From positions 19,073,237 through 19,137,236 of the forward strand of contig OX388307.1 in assembly GCA_947579605.1 (NCBI GenBank): a stretch of DNA of 64,000 bases, written 5' to 3'. This stretch comes from Athripsodes cinereus. Its lineage: Eukaryota; Arthropoda; Insecta; Trichoptera; Leptoceridae. Of the stretch, positions 1 to 12,300 are shown piece by piece (position 1 is the stretch's first letter; each line of letters opens with the position of its first letter). The notes under the pieces were generated by a model, which was given only the letters and a program-made list of their open reading frames with translations, was not told where the DNA came from and ran no database searches. The position numbers and the translations under genes were made by a program.

Positions 1-2
1 GA

Positions 3-2942
3 AATGGTCAATCTGTTTTAGGAACCTTAACGTTACCTGTACAGTATCAGGGTATTGAAAAATGTATCACGTTTTTAGTTGTTCCATCTATAACGTCATC
101 TTACTTGTTAGGAATTGACTTTTGGAAAAGATTTAATATCTGTCCTGAACTTTTTCCTGTGTCTGTTTGTACAATACCTCCTGTATTACATTTAAATGCT
201 GTAACCCAAATAGATGAACGTATTTTTTCTGCTGATCTCACTCCTGAACCGCCTGTTGTAACCAAAGGATTGATTGGTCCGACCAATTTAACCTCGGAAC
301 AAGTTGTTATTATCAATGATATCAAGCGATCCTATGAAGATGTTTCATATGAAAAGAAAGGATTGGGCCGTTTGAAAGGAATTTTTCATAAGATTGAAAC
401 CATTGGAGATCCTGTTAGGCAGAGACATTATCCTATTCCTCATGCAAAGAAAGAAATCATGAACAAAGAAATTGATAAAATGTTACAATTAGGAGTCATA
501 GAACCTGCTTCTTCTTCTTGGCAGTCGCCTGCGTTGATAGTTAATAAAAAGAATGGAGAACCTCGCTTCTGTTTGGACAGTCGTGGCCTGAACAAAGTAA
601 CTAAACCAAACTCGTATTGTCTACCTTGGATTGATCGTATCTTGGACAGTTTGCGTGATGCCAAGTTTTTAACTGCTCTGGACCTGTCCAAGGCTTTCTG
701 GCAACTTCCATTATCGCCTGAATCTAAGGAGAAAACCGCCTTCTTCATTGATGGACGTGGATCTTACCAATTCTCTGTGTGCCCGTTTGGTCTACGTAAT
801 ATTCCTAGTCACATGCAAATGATTGCTGACAAACTGTTCAGTCACCGCTTTCCCGGTCGTGTACATTGTTATCTTGACGATATCCTGATTGTAAGTGAAA
901 CCTTTGAACAACACTGTAATGACCTAAGACTTGTACAATCTATCTTGAAGGAAAATGGTCTCACTATCAATATGACTAAGTCCGAATTTTGTAAATCATC
1001 TCTGCGTTACTTGGGTTATATTGTAGATGGCGAAGGGTTAAGAACTGATGAACTCAAAATAGAAGCCATGAAAAAATTTCCCACCCCTACTACACCGAAA
1101 CAGGTAAAATCTTTCTTGGGTATGTGTTCCTATTATCGAAAATTCATACAAAACTTCGCACATATAGCAGCCCCTTTGAGTGCCCTTACGTCTAGAAAAA
1201 ACAAAAAGTTTGTATGGAACGAAGAAGCTGAAAATGCGTTTCACAGTTTAAAATTAGCTTTACAATCTGCACCTGTTTTAGTTCAACCTGATTATACGAA
1301 AGAATTTTATCTACACACTGACTGTTCGGATCTTGCTATGTCAGGAATTTTGATGCAAAAACTGGAAGATGGTGAGCATCCGATTGCATATTTTTCACGT
1401 AAGCTCACCGGTCCTGAAAGAAATTACTCCATTTGTGAAAAGGAACTATTGGCAGCTCTGTGTTCTATAACTCACTTCCGTAATTATTTAGATGGTGTAC
1501 GTTTTCACTTGATCACTGATAACTCTTCTTTGCAGTGGTTGCACAAGTTACAGAATCCAACAGGAAGATTAGCTCGCTGGTCGACTCGTTTGAGTGCTTT
1601 TGATTTTGATGTAACTCATCGACCAGGTAAATTAAATGTTGTACCTGATTGCCTTAGTCGTGTGGAAATTGGAACTTTGACGTTGCCTACAGAAATCACT
1701 GATACCTGTGATGCAGTGTATAACAAGCTTAAGAAAGGTTGTGAAAATTACCCACAAGCTTACCCGAATTATCAGATAATAGAAGGAAAATTGTATAGAT
1801 ACACCAAATCGTCTAACACTTTATTGTCACCTCATGAATGGAAATTAGTATTGCCAAAACTCGATGCTTTAAGAGTAATTCAAGAATATCATTGTAGTGG
1901 CGATTCTTGTCATGAAGGTACTTATAAAACGTACAAACATTTACGACGATATTTCTATTGGCCAAACATGCATCTTTCAGTCGCTAGATTTGTAAACAGC
2001 TGTGAAATCTGTAAAACTCATAAAATTGCTACTTCTGGACCACGTGGTATTATGGGAAAACCTAAATTGGTGTCCATGCCTTTACAGACTCTATCAATTG
2101 ATATAATTGGTCCTTTTGTCAAAAGTGTTGAAGGATACGTTTATATATTATCTGTGGTATGTGTTTTTACTAAGTTTGTTTGGATTTTTCCATTGCGAAA
2201 ATGTACCTCTGCCATAATTCAGAAATGCCTAGAGGAAAGAATTTTCTTACCATATTCTGTGCCGAAATGTATTTTATTGGATAATGCCACCTATTTTTGT
2301 TCCCGTTCATTCAAATCATTCTTAGAATCGTATGGGATAGAAAAGATTTTGTATTCAGCATATTATGCTCCACAATCTAATACAGTTGAAAGGTACAATC
2401 AAACCATTGGTACCGCTCTTTCGATTTTGGTTGATAATAATCATAGAATTTGGAGTAAGAAATTACCCATAGTACAAGCCAGTTTGAATAATAATGTATC
2501 TTTTGCGACGGGATATTCACCCCATTTTCTTATGCATGGATTTGAAAGCGTGCAACATGCTTCATTTTTCAAAAGTTTGAGTTCTAATGTAGATGAAAAT
2601 CCTTCGGATGAACTGAAGAACTCTTACAAACAGAAATTGGATGTATTGTACGATGTATATAATGAGGTTACTGACATGCTGACTGAATCATATAAAAAAT
2701 CTGCCTCTCGTTACAATCTTCGTCGAAAACGAGTAGATTATCGTCCTGGTGATGTAGTCTATCGTAGAAATTTTGTAAAATCCAATGCAGCTGCGGAATT
2801 CATGTCTAAATTGGCCCCTCGTTTTGTGAAAAATCGTATTAGGTCAAAGTTGTCAGATAACGTGTATCTTTTAGAGTCAATGGATGGTGTTTATAGTGGA
2901 AAGTTTCACGTGAAGGATATTCTGAAAGATGAAAAGTATTGA
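3..2942 (+). mobile_element. pol: Ty3/gypsy LTR-retrotransposon pol polyprotein (5' part cut by window edge)
   Basis: The frame is open from base 3, so the true start lies off the left edge; the first ATG-like start at 105 is not meaningful. Domains in order: end of an aspartic protease (LLGIDFW near 102-125), reverse transcriptase with the first catalytic Asp in LDLSKAF (codon 681) and YLDD at 870-881, RNase H with HTDCSD (Asp codon 1320) followed by EKELLAAL and ITDNSSL, an HHCC zinc-binding region near 1887-2025, and an integrase core with Asp codons at 2100 and 2280 and Glu at 2388. The last spacing is 35 residues, giving DD35E. A basic C-terminal region with RPGDVVYRR follows. The enzyme set would copy element RNA into DNA and insert it. 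There is no internal stop or frameshift, which suggests a fairly young copy. No envelope-like ORF follows. Family is firm; the clade was not assigned. Confidence 0.95.
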
Positions 2943-5900
2943 ATATCCCTGTTATGTATTGTGACTTATGCAAATTTTAGTATAAATAAAATATTATATG
3001 TAGCGAATTGTGTGTTGTATCGTCTTGTTGAGGAATGGAATGTAAAGTACAATGGAGTAGACATAGGTACAAGCGCCAACGACCCTGGTCCATGGATTAT
3101 ATAATGATGACAATTATCGATTAAATATAAATTCCTCGAACCCTTCATTTTCTATCCTGTCTTTCGATATTGGTGACAATTGTATGTAGTATGATGTATG
3201 CATGTGAGTGTGACTGTGTGAGCCCTGAATGAGGAATTATAGTTGATGTATGTAGTATGATGAATGAAAAATATCGAATACCCCAGACAGAGATTCTCTT
3301 TAATAATACCCCCCACAAATGTTGTAGTCTTCTGTCGTCATTGTGTATACTTTGTGTCCACATCGATATCGTTTTGTAAGTGGAGCCCTTGTAAAATTTT
3401 AATACTCATATTGTATATATATGGAATGTCGTATGATGTATAGCAGTAGACGTCCTGGCTGTACATTATATGAGACAAGCGTATGTGTAAATTGTATTGT
3501 TCGCATTTATATTGTAAAATTAAATTGAAATTTTTATGGTTATAGAGTCCTACGAGGAATGCCTCTGTGGTTGTAATTAAAAAAAAAAAAATACTGACCT
3601 AATCCGTATGTACGAGCGCGAATTAGAGTCTAAACGTATATTGATCAAAGCCGTGAGAATATTATGTGACCATATGTATATGAAAATCGTTATATGTAAA
3701 TATTTATTTTGTTCTTATAATGTCTTGCTATATGATTCGTCTATAGTACATGACGTATGTTATATTTAATTGTGAGTGTCTTTCATATCGGATGGGTAAA
3801 CACGTATAAAATGAGACATCTCTAACTTGTATGTATATTAAATTCTTCGTAATATTAATGTTGTGTAAAGCCGCGAACTACTAATGCCGGAACTCTTGTG
3901 TCGGTACATTGTGCGTGCGTGGTGGTTATAGACCAACTACTCTTGTCGTTGGATATTTCTATTTTAAATAGACTATCCGATTTTATTATAATTATTAGTA
4001 TGTATATATTCCATTAGCTACGGAACCTCCTACACATATATTGTAAATTTTATTGATATATTGTACATGTTATTAATATAAGGTAATTGTTATATAAATG
4101 TTATCAAGAATGCTGAATGTTGTAATTGTTGTTATTATTTAATTATGTTTGCTTAGGAGCCCTGTCTTATAAATAATATAGAGTTACTTGAGTGAAGTGA
4201 AATTTAACTGGAGGAAAAATCAGTGCGCCAAAATTCCTTCAGCATGGCCTGTAACCGCGAGTGTTTAAAATAAGTAAATGTTGGGCTATAGGATTGTTGC
4301 TTATTTATAAGAAAAGTTAATTGTTGTTTGATATGTATGTAGTATTCATAGTGTTGTCCCTTTCTATGTGTAATAATATGTCGCGTCACTTACGGATGAG
4401 AGGGGCGTGTCTTTGACAGGACGGGCAGAGCAAGGAGGACGTACTAACTCTTGTATATAACCGGTGTTTCTCAATTATTAACTTGTCCAGTGGTTCTCAA
4501 CTTTTTTTCTTTTTTTTTACTTTACGTCTCTTTGAAAATTTGTCGTTTCACTTCAAATTTTCAAAAAGGGGGCGCAGACGGAGAATGCTACGCATTAAAA
4601 TATTCAACGCGTAATACGTTCATATCCACTGCTATACCAATAATTCGTAGTTGTCCTTTGTCGTCACTCAATAATAAATAATAATATTATTATATTCTCT
4701 CTACACCTTGTCGGTAATCCTCGGGTATCCTCGTGCATACGAAGGTTGCACCCATCACCAATAATAAATTCGACTTAGCAGTAGATCACGTGGTTTTTCC
4801 CAACGGATTTTTTGTCTAACGACTTCCGAAGATTGGCTTGGCGCGCCAGTTAGATACCAACCCCGGAACAATCAACACGCGGGAGTGCCCACTCTGTTCT
4901 CGCGGCGGACAGTCATCGTAGTAATTACGACAAGTTAATAGTATTGTTAGATAATTAGAGGCAATCTTCATAACAGTGTAATGATCAATCTTGTTGTCTT
5001 CCTGCGTTCATAAAATAATTCTTGTTGTGTGCCGTGTAATAATGTACTTTAAAACAACCTGTGTCAATTGTTATGCGCGTGGACGGATTTACCGCCAACA
5101 TTAGTGTACCCTAAAACCGTTCTTATTAATAATCAATAGTAATCAATAAACCAAATAATATCGTGAACAGGCTTGAGTATCCTGTGAGTCATATAGATTC
5201 CGTTGTCGAAGTGATATTAAGATAACATTTGGGAGTTTTTTTTGAGTGATGTAGCATTTGTATGATTTTGGGCGTGGTTGTTGCAATTGCCGCCATTTTT
5301 CATATCCGTGTGAAATAAGATAATCCCTTGTTCCTGATCAACTTTTCATTGTTAGGATTCATAAAAGAATCACTTAAACAATTCTTTATACTTGCTCAGT
5401 GTTATAAATTTAACTAAAACAAGAATGGGTTCCGAAGGAACGAGTACATCTTCAACGCGAGAGTCTGTATATTGCGCATCAGTAGTTTATCAATGAACAC
5501 TCATTCTTATGAGAACGTGAAGATCCTTTCTTAACATTTCTGGTTACGACCCTTGTTATGAGAGTGATTAAATGACCACCCGTATATGCTTGGACAGACT
5601 ATGGAAATAGTGACGCCTTATTCCTTTGGCACTGAGAATAGTGTTGAAACGTAAATTATTTCTCTTATCACTTGTGAAGTGGCGATCTCTTCGTCCTGAG
5701 GACAGGATCTGTCTGATTCTGACATCACCGCACTCCTGTACGTCCTAGAGTATAACCAGCGACCGCCATAGAATCATCAGGGTATGTTTCTTTCATGATC
5801 CTGCCATCTCCCGTCTATGAGTGCCAAAATACGTTAACAATAACATACTTGTCTTTGTGTTATTCTTATCCAGCTCGCCAGTCTATCTGTAAGTGACAAT

Positions 5901-7193
5901 ATTACTACTGTATATGATGTATATATATTGATAATTTATTCATAACTAAGTTCATATAATCGTTGAACTATCTATATATTAATTTCCTTTGTGTAATAAT
6001 ATAAGATCTTGAGTATGAATGAAGAATGAATGATTCCCATTTCATGTTATAGACCCCACGATAATCCAGGTATTGATTTATATTTGTAATACCAAGGTTG
6101 GTGTCTTTTAATAATTACCATTGTGTGTTTTACTGTCTCTATCCAAATATGGCAATACTTTCATAATTTTGCGTATTGTATGGAATAGTATTCCCTACAG
6201 ATTTACTTTGAAAGTAACTGTATTGTTATGTAATGTATATGTTTACACAATAAATGTAAATCACTTACCATCCGATATCTTTCTATTGAAATTCATTTTG
6301 TATACCCATCAGTAGATTCAATACTCTTAATAATACTAAAGTACATATCTCCGCCTCCGTGTATATAATCTTCCAATAACCTAGTATATACTCGGAGTAG
6401 TTATGTAACAAAGGTTCGAATCCTTGGCCAACCATTGGGAGGAAGACCATATTATCTCACTATGAAGGCAACCAAGAGCTAAATGAAAGGCTCCATTGAT
6501 GGAAATAATATATCCACTTTCTTGGAAAGGTCTAATGTACTTTTTGATAATCTTAGTTTCACATGATATATATATATAATTTTGTTGTTTACATGGATGT
6601 ACCTATAAATTTACCTTGATACATAATATGAAGATTCTATTCAATAAGTTATAAATGGTATACTGAAGGAGTAAGGTGTTCCTGGTAACCTGACTGCTTG
6701 TGGACTTAAGGGTAAGCATGACACAGAGGCCTCTCTCGCCCAGAGCCAAGTAAAAGGGCCCCATACACTTGTAAGAAACCCCTAGACATAAACACGAGTA
6801 TAGACCTTTTACTTCTTAATATCTTTAGACTACTTAACGAGCATATAGACCTATATTTATAACAGTATTACTCTACAGAATATGTATTTTGCTTCTTATA
6901 GTTCAGTTTGAAACCTTGTTCATTGTTCTAATTTTGCTTTTGTAATAAATTGTGTGTTCGACCGTTGGACGAAGCATAATTTACTTGTTATGTGAGAGCG
7001 TGGTTAATGGAAACCACACACGTAGCAATTTGATTGCACGTCCTCACGTAGCAATTGGTGTTTAGGTAGTAGAGAAACGAAGAAAACTACTATGGTAGAA
7101 ATAAACTGTGTATTGATTATCAACTCTACATGTTGAAATAATATGATTGTTGTCAGTTTTTATATTCCATTTACTCTTATTTTATTAAAAAGT
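2943..7193 (+). other. Non-coding region after pol: probable retrotransposon 3' region/LTR plus intron
   Basis: No gene is recognised in this 4.2 kb. It is less AT-extreme than the rest of the window. Retroelement-like signals appear in a plausible order: TATATAA near 4453-4459, AATAAA near 4674-4680, a TGGCGCGCCAG primer-site-like word near 4841, and a short ATG ORF of about 23 codons at 5425. Purine runs at 4210-4219 and 4563-4572 could be polypurine tracts. The 5' LTR lies outside the window, so LTR boundaries cannot be set by comparison. Several GAGCCCT words and TGTAGTATGATG words recur at 3180-3270. The placement inside a CD36 gene intron follows from the exons at 7801 onward being on the same strand. 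Confidence 0.4.
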
Positions 7194-7310
7194 TATGTTT
7201 ATATTATATTGGCACGAAGAGGACAGTTTGCATGTTCCTTACATGCAGCTGATCTGCTGGCTACCCCACTTGTGGGATTTGCCGTGATGGTATAGTAGTA
7301 TGTTTATATT
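7194..7310 (+). mobile_element. Retroposon family A copy 1, 5'-truncated, with target-site duplication
   Basis: The core carries the family words CTGCTGGCTACCCCACTTG and GCCGTGATGG and ends in a TAGTAG tail. It is flanked by a perfect 12-bp direct repeat TATGTTTATATT at 7194-7205 and 7299-7310. A target duplication of this length together with a microsatellite tail is the mark of target-primed reverse transcription, so this is a short LINE- or SINE-like retroposon. It lies in the intron just upstream of the CD36 exons. Confidence 0.75.
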
Positions 7311-7800
7311 TTAATTGTTTTTGTTTACTTGCATATTACATTCATACGTTTCCTGATTCTTATATAAATAAAATTAGTTACCTCTAGTCGTTTATGACGT
7401 TGAACAAATTTTGTTACTTTTTTTGTTAGAAATTTTATCATTCAATGTTTTATATCTCTCAATCTTTATGTTCCATTTTCTAATAATTTTGAATATATTT
7501 TATCTCAATACAATTTATTTTTTAGGCTTGTAAATTGTTTCTTTATGTGCTTGTAATGTGTTTTTTTTTTTGGAAATTAAGCATATTTGTCATACATCGC
7601 ATATTCGGATTATATAACATATTAATGTTTTCCTTTGATTTAAAATTTTCCTAATTATCTGCACTTCTACATATTAGATCAATTGAGCGACATAAAAATA
7701 TTGATTGATGTTAGCTACAAAAAATGTAAAGTGATGATTACTAAATGAAAACACGTGAGTCATAATATGCAGGTACCTTATTGTTATTTTATTATTTTAG
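7311..7800 (+). other. Intron upstream of CD36-family exon, no feature seen
   Basis: AT-rich intronic DNA ending in a polypyrimidine-like tract and the acceptor AG at 7799-7800. No ORF, repeat or RNA gene was recognised. Confidence 0.6.
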
Positions 7801-8525
7801 GCGCTCCAGCACTTGCGTCTTTCCCCCACTTTTATCACGGAGATCCATCAGTCATAAATGCCATTGATGGACTGGAGCCGACACCTGATAAACATGCCAT
7901 GCATATGGATATTCATCCAACTTTAGGATTCCCACTTGCCGGAACTCAAAGGTAATAACTTGATTTGCTTTTGATTAACATTTCAGAAAGTATTTCGCCT
8001 ATTTCATGTTCTATGAAATTGTTTAAATGCTAGTAATTTAATATTAATAAAGTGTTTCCGTTAAGCATAAACGTACACTATTAACCATATATACGTATTA
8101 TTAATTATCTTTCACTCTTTTTGTTTTTCAGAATACAAATGAACATGCAACTAAGGAAATCGGATGGAATTTCAGGCTCTGGCTTAGATAACTTACCAAA
8201 TAATATCATTTTACCTATAGTCTGGCTAGAATTTGTAAGCATAATTTTTAGATATAATTTTTTGTTCTTAAATAACTTAATTAGTGTCAGATACAGATAA
8301 TATTGATATATATTTTTTCAGACAGTTGAAGAACTCCCTCCAGTTATAAAGAACATAGTGTATCACGGTACATACAGTGCTAATTTAATTAGAGTCATAT
8401 TAAGTTGGCTCTTCCCTATCGGACTCGTCATTTGTGGATTAATATTTGCGTACGTCTTTAGAACGCAGATGAAACACAAGAAGAAGGACAATCAGGTTCA
8501 ATTAACAGTCTTAACGATGGAATAA
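7801..8525 (+). CDS. CD36-family class B scavenger receptor, last three exons
   Basis: Exons are 7801-7951, 8132-8234 and 8322-8525, giving 151 complete residues after a split codon. Boundaries are canonical: TTTTAG at 7800, AAAG/GTAATA at 7951, TTTTTCAG at 8131, TTT/GTAAGC at 8234 and TTTTTTCAG at 8321. Intron phases are 1, 2 and 0. The protein opens with GAPALASFPHFYHGDPS, the conserved CD36 ectodomain stretch. It continues through GFPLAGTQRIQ and LPIVWLEF to a C-terminal membrane helix (SWLFPIGLVICGLIFAYVF), then a basic tail rich in Lys. CD36 proteins are about 500 residues with two membrane segments and bind lipids, modified lipoproteins or pheromones at the cell surface. The N-terminal two thirds lie left of the window, beyond an intron of at least 7.8 kb holding a gypsy element. 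Family assignment is firm; croquemort-like, emp-like or SNMP identity cannot be decided here. Confidence 0.93.
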
Positions 8526-8526
8526 A
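8521..8526 (+). terminator. Candidate poly(A) signal of the CD36 gene
   Basis: AATAAA overlaps the TAA stop codon (8523-8525). Use of this site would leave a very short 3' UTR. A second AATAAA at 9003-9008 is the alternative. Neither can be proven without transcript data. Confidence 0.35.
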
Positions 8527-11500
8527 AACAAAAAATACCTACTAGTATTGTTTATATAAATTATTACATCTCAATTTATATAATTTATAGTACTTTTTTT
8601 AGGTTAATATGAAGACTTGAGGAATAATTGTGAAGTAAATTGACTATATTGTATTCAGTATTGCAATTGTGGTTATTTGAAAACACATCTACCACTAAAC
8701 AATTAATTGCAAAAATCTGGTTGATTGTTGATAAAAGTAATACAGGGTCCAAGCTATCTTATTAGGATTAAAGTCGTTTTTTAAAATAGTAATATTTAAA
8801 ATTATTGATTTAAGTATAAGACGTCCTTGTTGGCTGTTGCGTTAGTATTTTTGTGCATTACTTTGTAGTTTCGTACGTTTATAGTTTTGTACGTGCAATT
8901 ATGTATATTTTCCGCAACACAAGCACTATTGCCGGTAGTAAAATTGCATATAATCAGGAGTAGAAATATTTACAGTAGGTACATACCTAAATATTTGCAA
9001 CTAATAAAATATTAGGTACATTTATTTATAAACGTAGTTGATGCATTTATAACCTGTACTTACATATGCATTTTGTGATTGTGATTAAAATGTTGAATTC
9101 CGGTAGGATCTATCATAGCATGTTAATATAATATATCATTAGATTTTATTCTGAAAAGATTGACTGCACAACAGCTGGAAAAGCGCCAAAAATATCCTCT
9201 AAAGTGCATGTGATCGGGCACCGAGGACGTTTATATGATTAGCATTTAAGTATTGTCTATTATAATAAATTACATGGGCATTCTAATATAATACATTCCA
9301 AATTATATAGATTATTATGGACCTAATATTATATAAGTACCTATGGATAGTAAGATATCTTCCAATCAATTAGTAAATAGATGGTTTTTGATTGAAATTG
9401 CATTTATAATATTCTTCAAACTTGCGAATTCAATTTGCGTAAATCAATACGATATTTTAATATAGGTATCATATAATTTTATATTACTATGTGATTATTT
9501 TATGTAGTTTTGATTCTGTGTTATTTAGAAATAATAAATGAGATAAATATCCTAAAATAAAATGGATTATGATACTTTATAATATTAGATACATACTTGT
9601 CTTAGTTTATGGATTAATATTTTGTAGATGTAGTGCTTTCAGACTGATAATATTTAGTAAATCTAAATCGCATACACAATAACAATTATATAAAATTCTT
9701 AATTTAAGTACGTTAATTTGAACGGAATTTTATTCATATTTATTATTATTTGGATTTTCACACTGAATTTATTTTGTTCCTTGTTTAATCCATAATTTAT
9801 TATATTTGCATATTATCAACAATTTGAAAACAAAAATTATCAACAAAATGTGACAAAGTACCTATATAGGTACTAATATGCAGTGGCGAGACAATTGCTC
9901 TGCAAATTTTTTTTTTATTTAATCACAACATTTTAAACAAAATGGAGATTAATAAATTCAAATATCGAACTATCACAAAAAAATTAATGAATTATATATA
10001 ATGAAGTTCACGAAAGAAGTTAAAATCGTTTCGAAATTAAGTCATGTAAAAATCAAGCTTCACATAGATGTTACATATTTAAAACATTTATTGCTAAAAT
10101 CTGAATGCGAATAAATATATAATTATAATGTTTGGAATCCTCTCGTATAATAATGAGATGTCCGGTAGAAAGCCATTAGCAAAGTTACAATGCGCTTAAT
10201 TATGCATCTTTTGTTTTTTTTTCTCTCTAAATACTTCTGAAAGGATTACTGATATATTTTTGTTTTCCCCGAACTTAAAATTAATTAAATATGTAAGTGA
10301 GATAATTGATATTCTAGAAGTAAGAAATTTTCATATAACTGAATGCATGTCATAGATAAAGGTATAAACTTATAATTTGATCAATTTATTAGGCATTTAA
10401 GTAATCAATTTTAAGGTTTTTTTATTCTTTATCTGCATATTTCTTATTCGATAAAAATCTGATATAATGATCTGTTATATAAATTTAATTTTAGAATTCA
10501 CAATTATATTTTAATTATTCTAATATATTTAATCATATTATATTCCACAAAAAAAAATATTTCGATCTTGAGAATAATGGAGGAAAAATAATATTCCCTG
10601 TATGAACTATCATCTTTCATCAATGATCGTTGACCAAAGAATATACCTACGATTAGAAAAATGTTTATTGTTATCAATAATAGTTAAGTTATTGTAGTGA
10701 TAAAGCTAGCAATGCAATCGTATGTTTTATTTTTTATATTCAAATCAAACATTATTTATTCCCTGTGATTGAAAATTTACTTTATGTTTTTTTAATTTAG
10801 GTATGTTATAAAATAATAATGATTATTTACATTAAAGTTTATATATGAGGCTTATTATTTTAACTTCTTATTGTTCTCTGTGGAAAATTAATGATTTTTT
10901 TTTGATACATTAGACTAGGTGCGTTAACTCATAATGTATACGATAACTAAAAATTGGCAACTTATAGATTTTTATTTAAGTAATGAATCAATTATTGATA
11001 TATAATAAATGCAATGTAATATGATAAGAATTATCTTATACTAAAAATATATATTTATTTTAATTTGATATTTCTTACCTTTAATACATTCTTGTATAAT
11101 CCGGACATTCTATGATCACTAGGGGTGTAATCTGGCGCAGCCTTAATCGTAAATTTAAATTCTTAAATATTATATTTTAACCAAAATATACTCCTACTAC
11201 ACTTGCTGATCTATCTTATGGCCTTAAAATATTTAAATACTACACTTTTACATGAAGGTTTGAAAAATTATACGATAACTCAAATAAACGCTTCGGGAGT
11301 TCATCCCTGAAAAACCATTTCTTATAATAATCGTTCCTTACATAACAACTTCACTAATATGAGATGAGCAAAACTGGCTCAAAAAAAAGGAGCATCATGA
11401 GTATGGAGGAGGTCTACGGCTGAAAAAGAATAAAATAATGACTCATGATGTAATCAGAATGATAAATTTAATGACGAAAATGAAATAAAAACTCTCTCAG

Positions 11501-12077
11501 TGTGTTCCCAAGATAAACTTTATAAAAAAGAAGATGAATGCTTAATAGATTTTAAAGACTCTTTATCAGGTATGAAGAGTAGTATGCACATGACAATAAA
11601 AACTTAAAATCATTGTTTTATTTTTTATGTTTTATATGTTTAAGTAAAAAATAAATACCTGCATTACATTTTGATGTTAGAAGTTTATAAATTATGGATG
11701 ATTTGTAAATTTAAATACTTTTTTTATCGTGATTTCATCTCAATAAAAAGTATTTAATTTTACGTATAATTATAATATAATAGGTAGCATAATATTTAAT
11801 TCGACATGTACTTTAGTAATAAATTTATCTTACACATACATAAGTACATTTGCTATGAAATATTAGATTGTAAGCTTTTATTTTAGCTTTAACTTATACG
11901 TATGTATGTAGGTATAGTATAAAGGTATATTACGGATATTTTATAATATACTTACACTCCTTTATAATAATGTTTTTTAAATGCTTTTTTAGTAAAACCA
12001 TTACAATTTATTTTGATTTTTATTTGCATGATACCCAAATTTTCTCTATCTCTTCTCTACTTACTTTACTTTTCGTA
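8527..12077. other. Intergenic, AT-rich, no gene seen
   Basis: Begins as the presumed 3' UTR of the CD36 gene. No ORF above background, no splice-bounded exon and no recognised repeat family. Homopolymer A/T runs and ATAATA words dominate. Confidence 0.6.
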
Positions 12078-12300
12078 TGGCCCGGTGTTGATGAATAGTG
12101 TTGAGAGCCAGTTCACCGCCTCCGGTACTGCTTCGTGGATGTCCTGCAGATCCCCGCTAATTTTTTTGAGATGGCAGTCCTGCACTATGTGTCTCACACT
12201 CTGCACATTTTAACATTCACAATCAGGTGAATCTCTTTTTCCCCACCTCCAGAGCAAGTAGTTACAGCATCCATGTTCTGTCCACACTCTATTTTGCTGT
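12078..12300 (-). mobile_element. LINE fragment: C-terminus of a non-LTR reverse transcriptase, degenerate
   Basis: Read on the minus strand, the translation contains RVWTEHGCCNYLLWRWGKR, then DSPDCEC, then VQSVRHIVQDC. This is the spacing of the Cys-rich tail seen in many insect LINE reverse transcriptases (CxC followed by HxxxxC). One in-frame stop falls just after the CEC. It shares nearly identical sequence with 49776-50015 (LQDIHEA, EAVN, LSTL and the terminal CATCAACACCGGGCC), but lacks part of the stretch between LSTL and that end. It is a dead, 5'-truncated copy. Confidence 0.85.

Noticed and set aside
440..1244. Minus-strand open frames within pol
   Set aside because: Shadows of the pol reading frame with no domain of their own.
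4488..4502. CAGTGGTTCTCAAC resembling a hAT transposon end
   Set aside because: No mirrored end nearby; it lies in the probable LTR region and may be coincidence.
6405..6440. B-box-like GGTTCGAATCC with flanking bases that partly form a T-arm
   Set aside because: No matching acceptor or anticodon stems and only a weak A box upstream, so not called as a tRNA or SINE.
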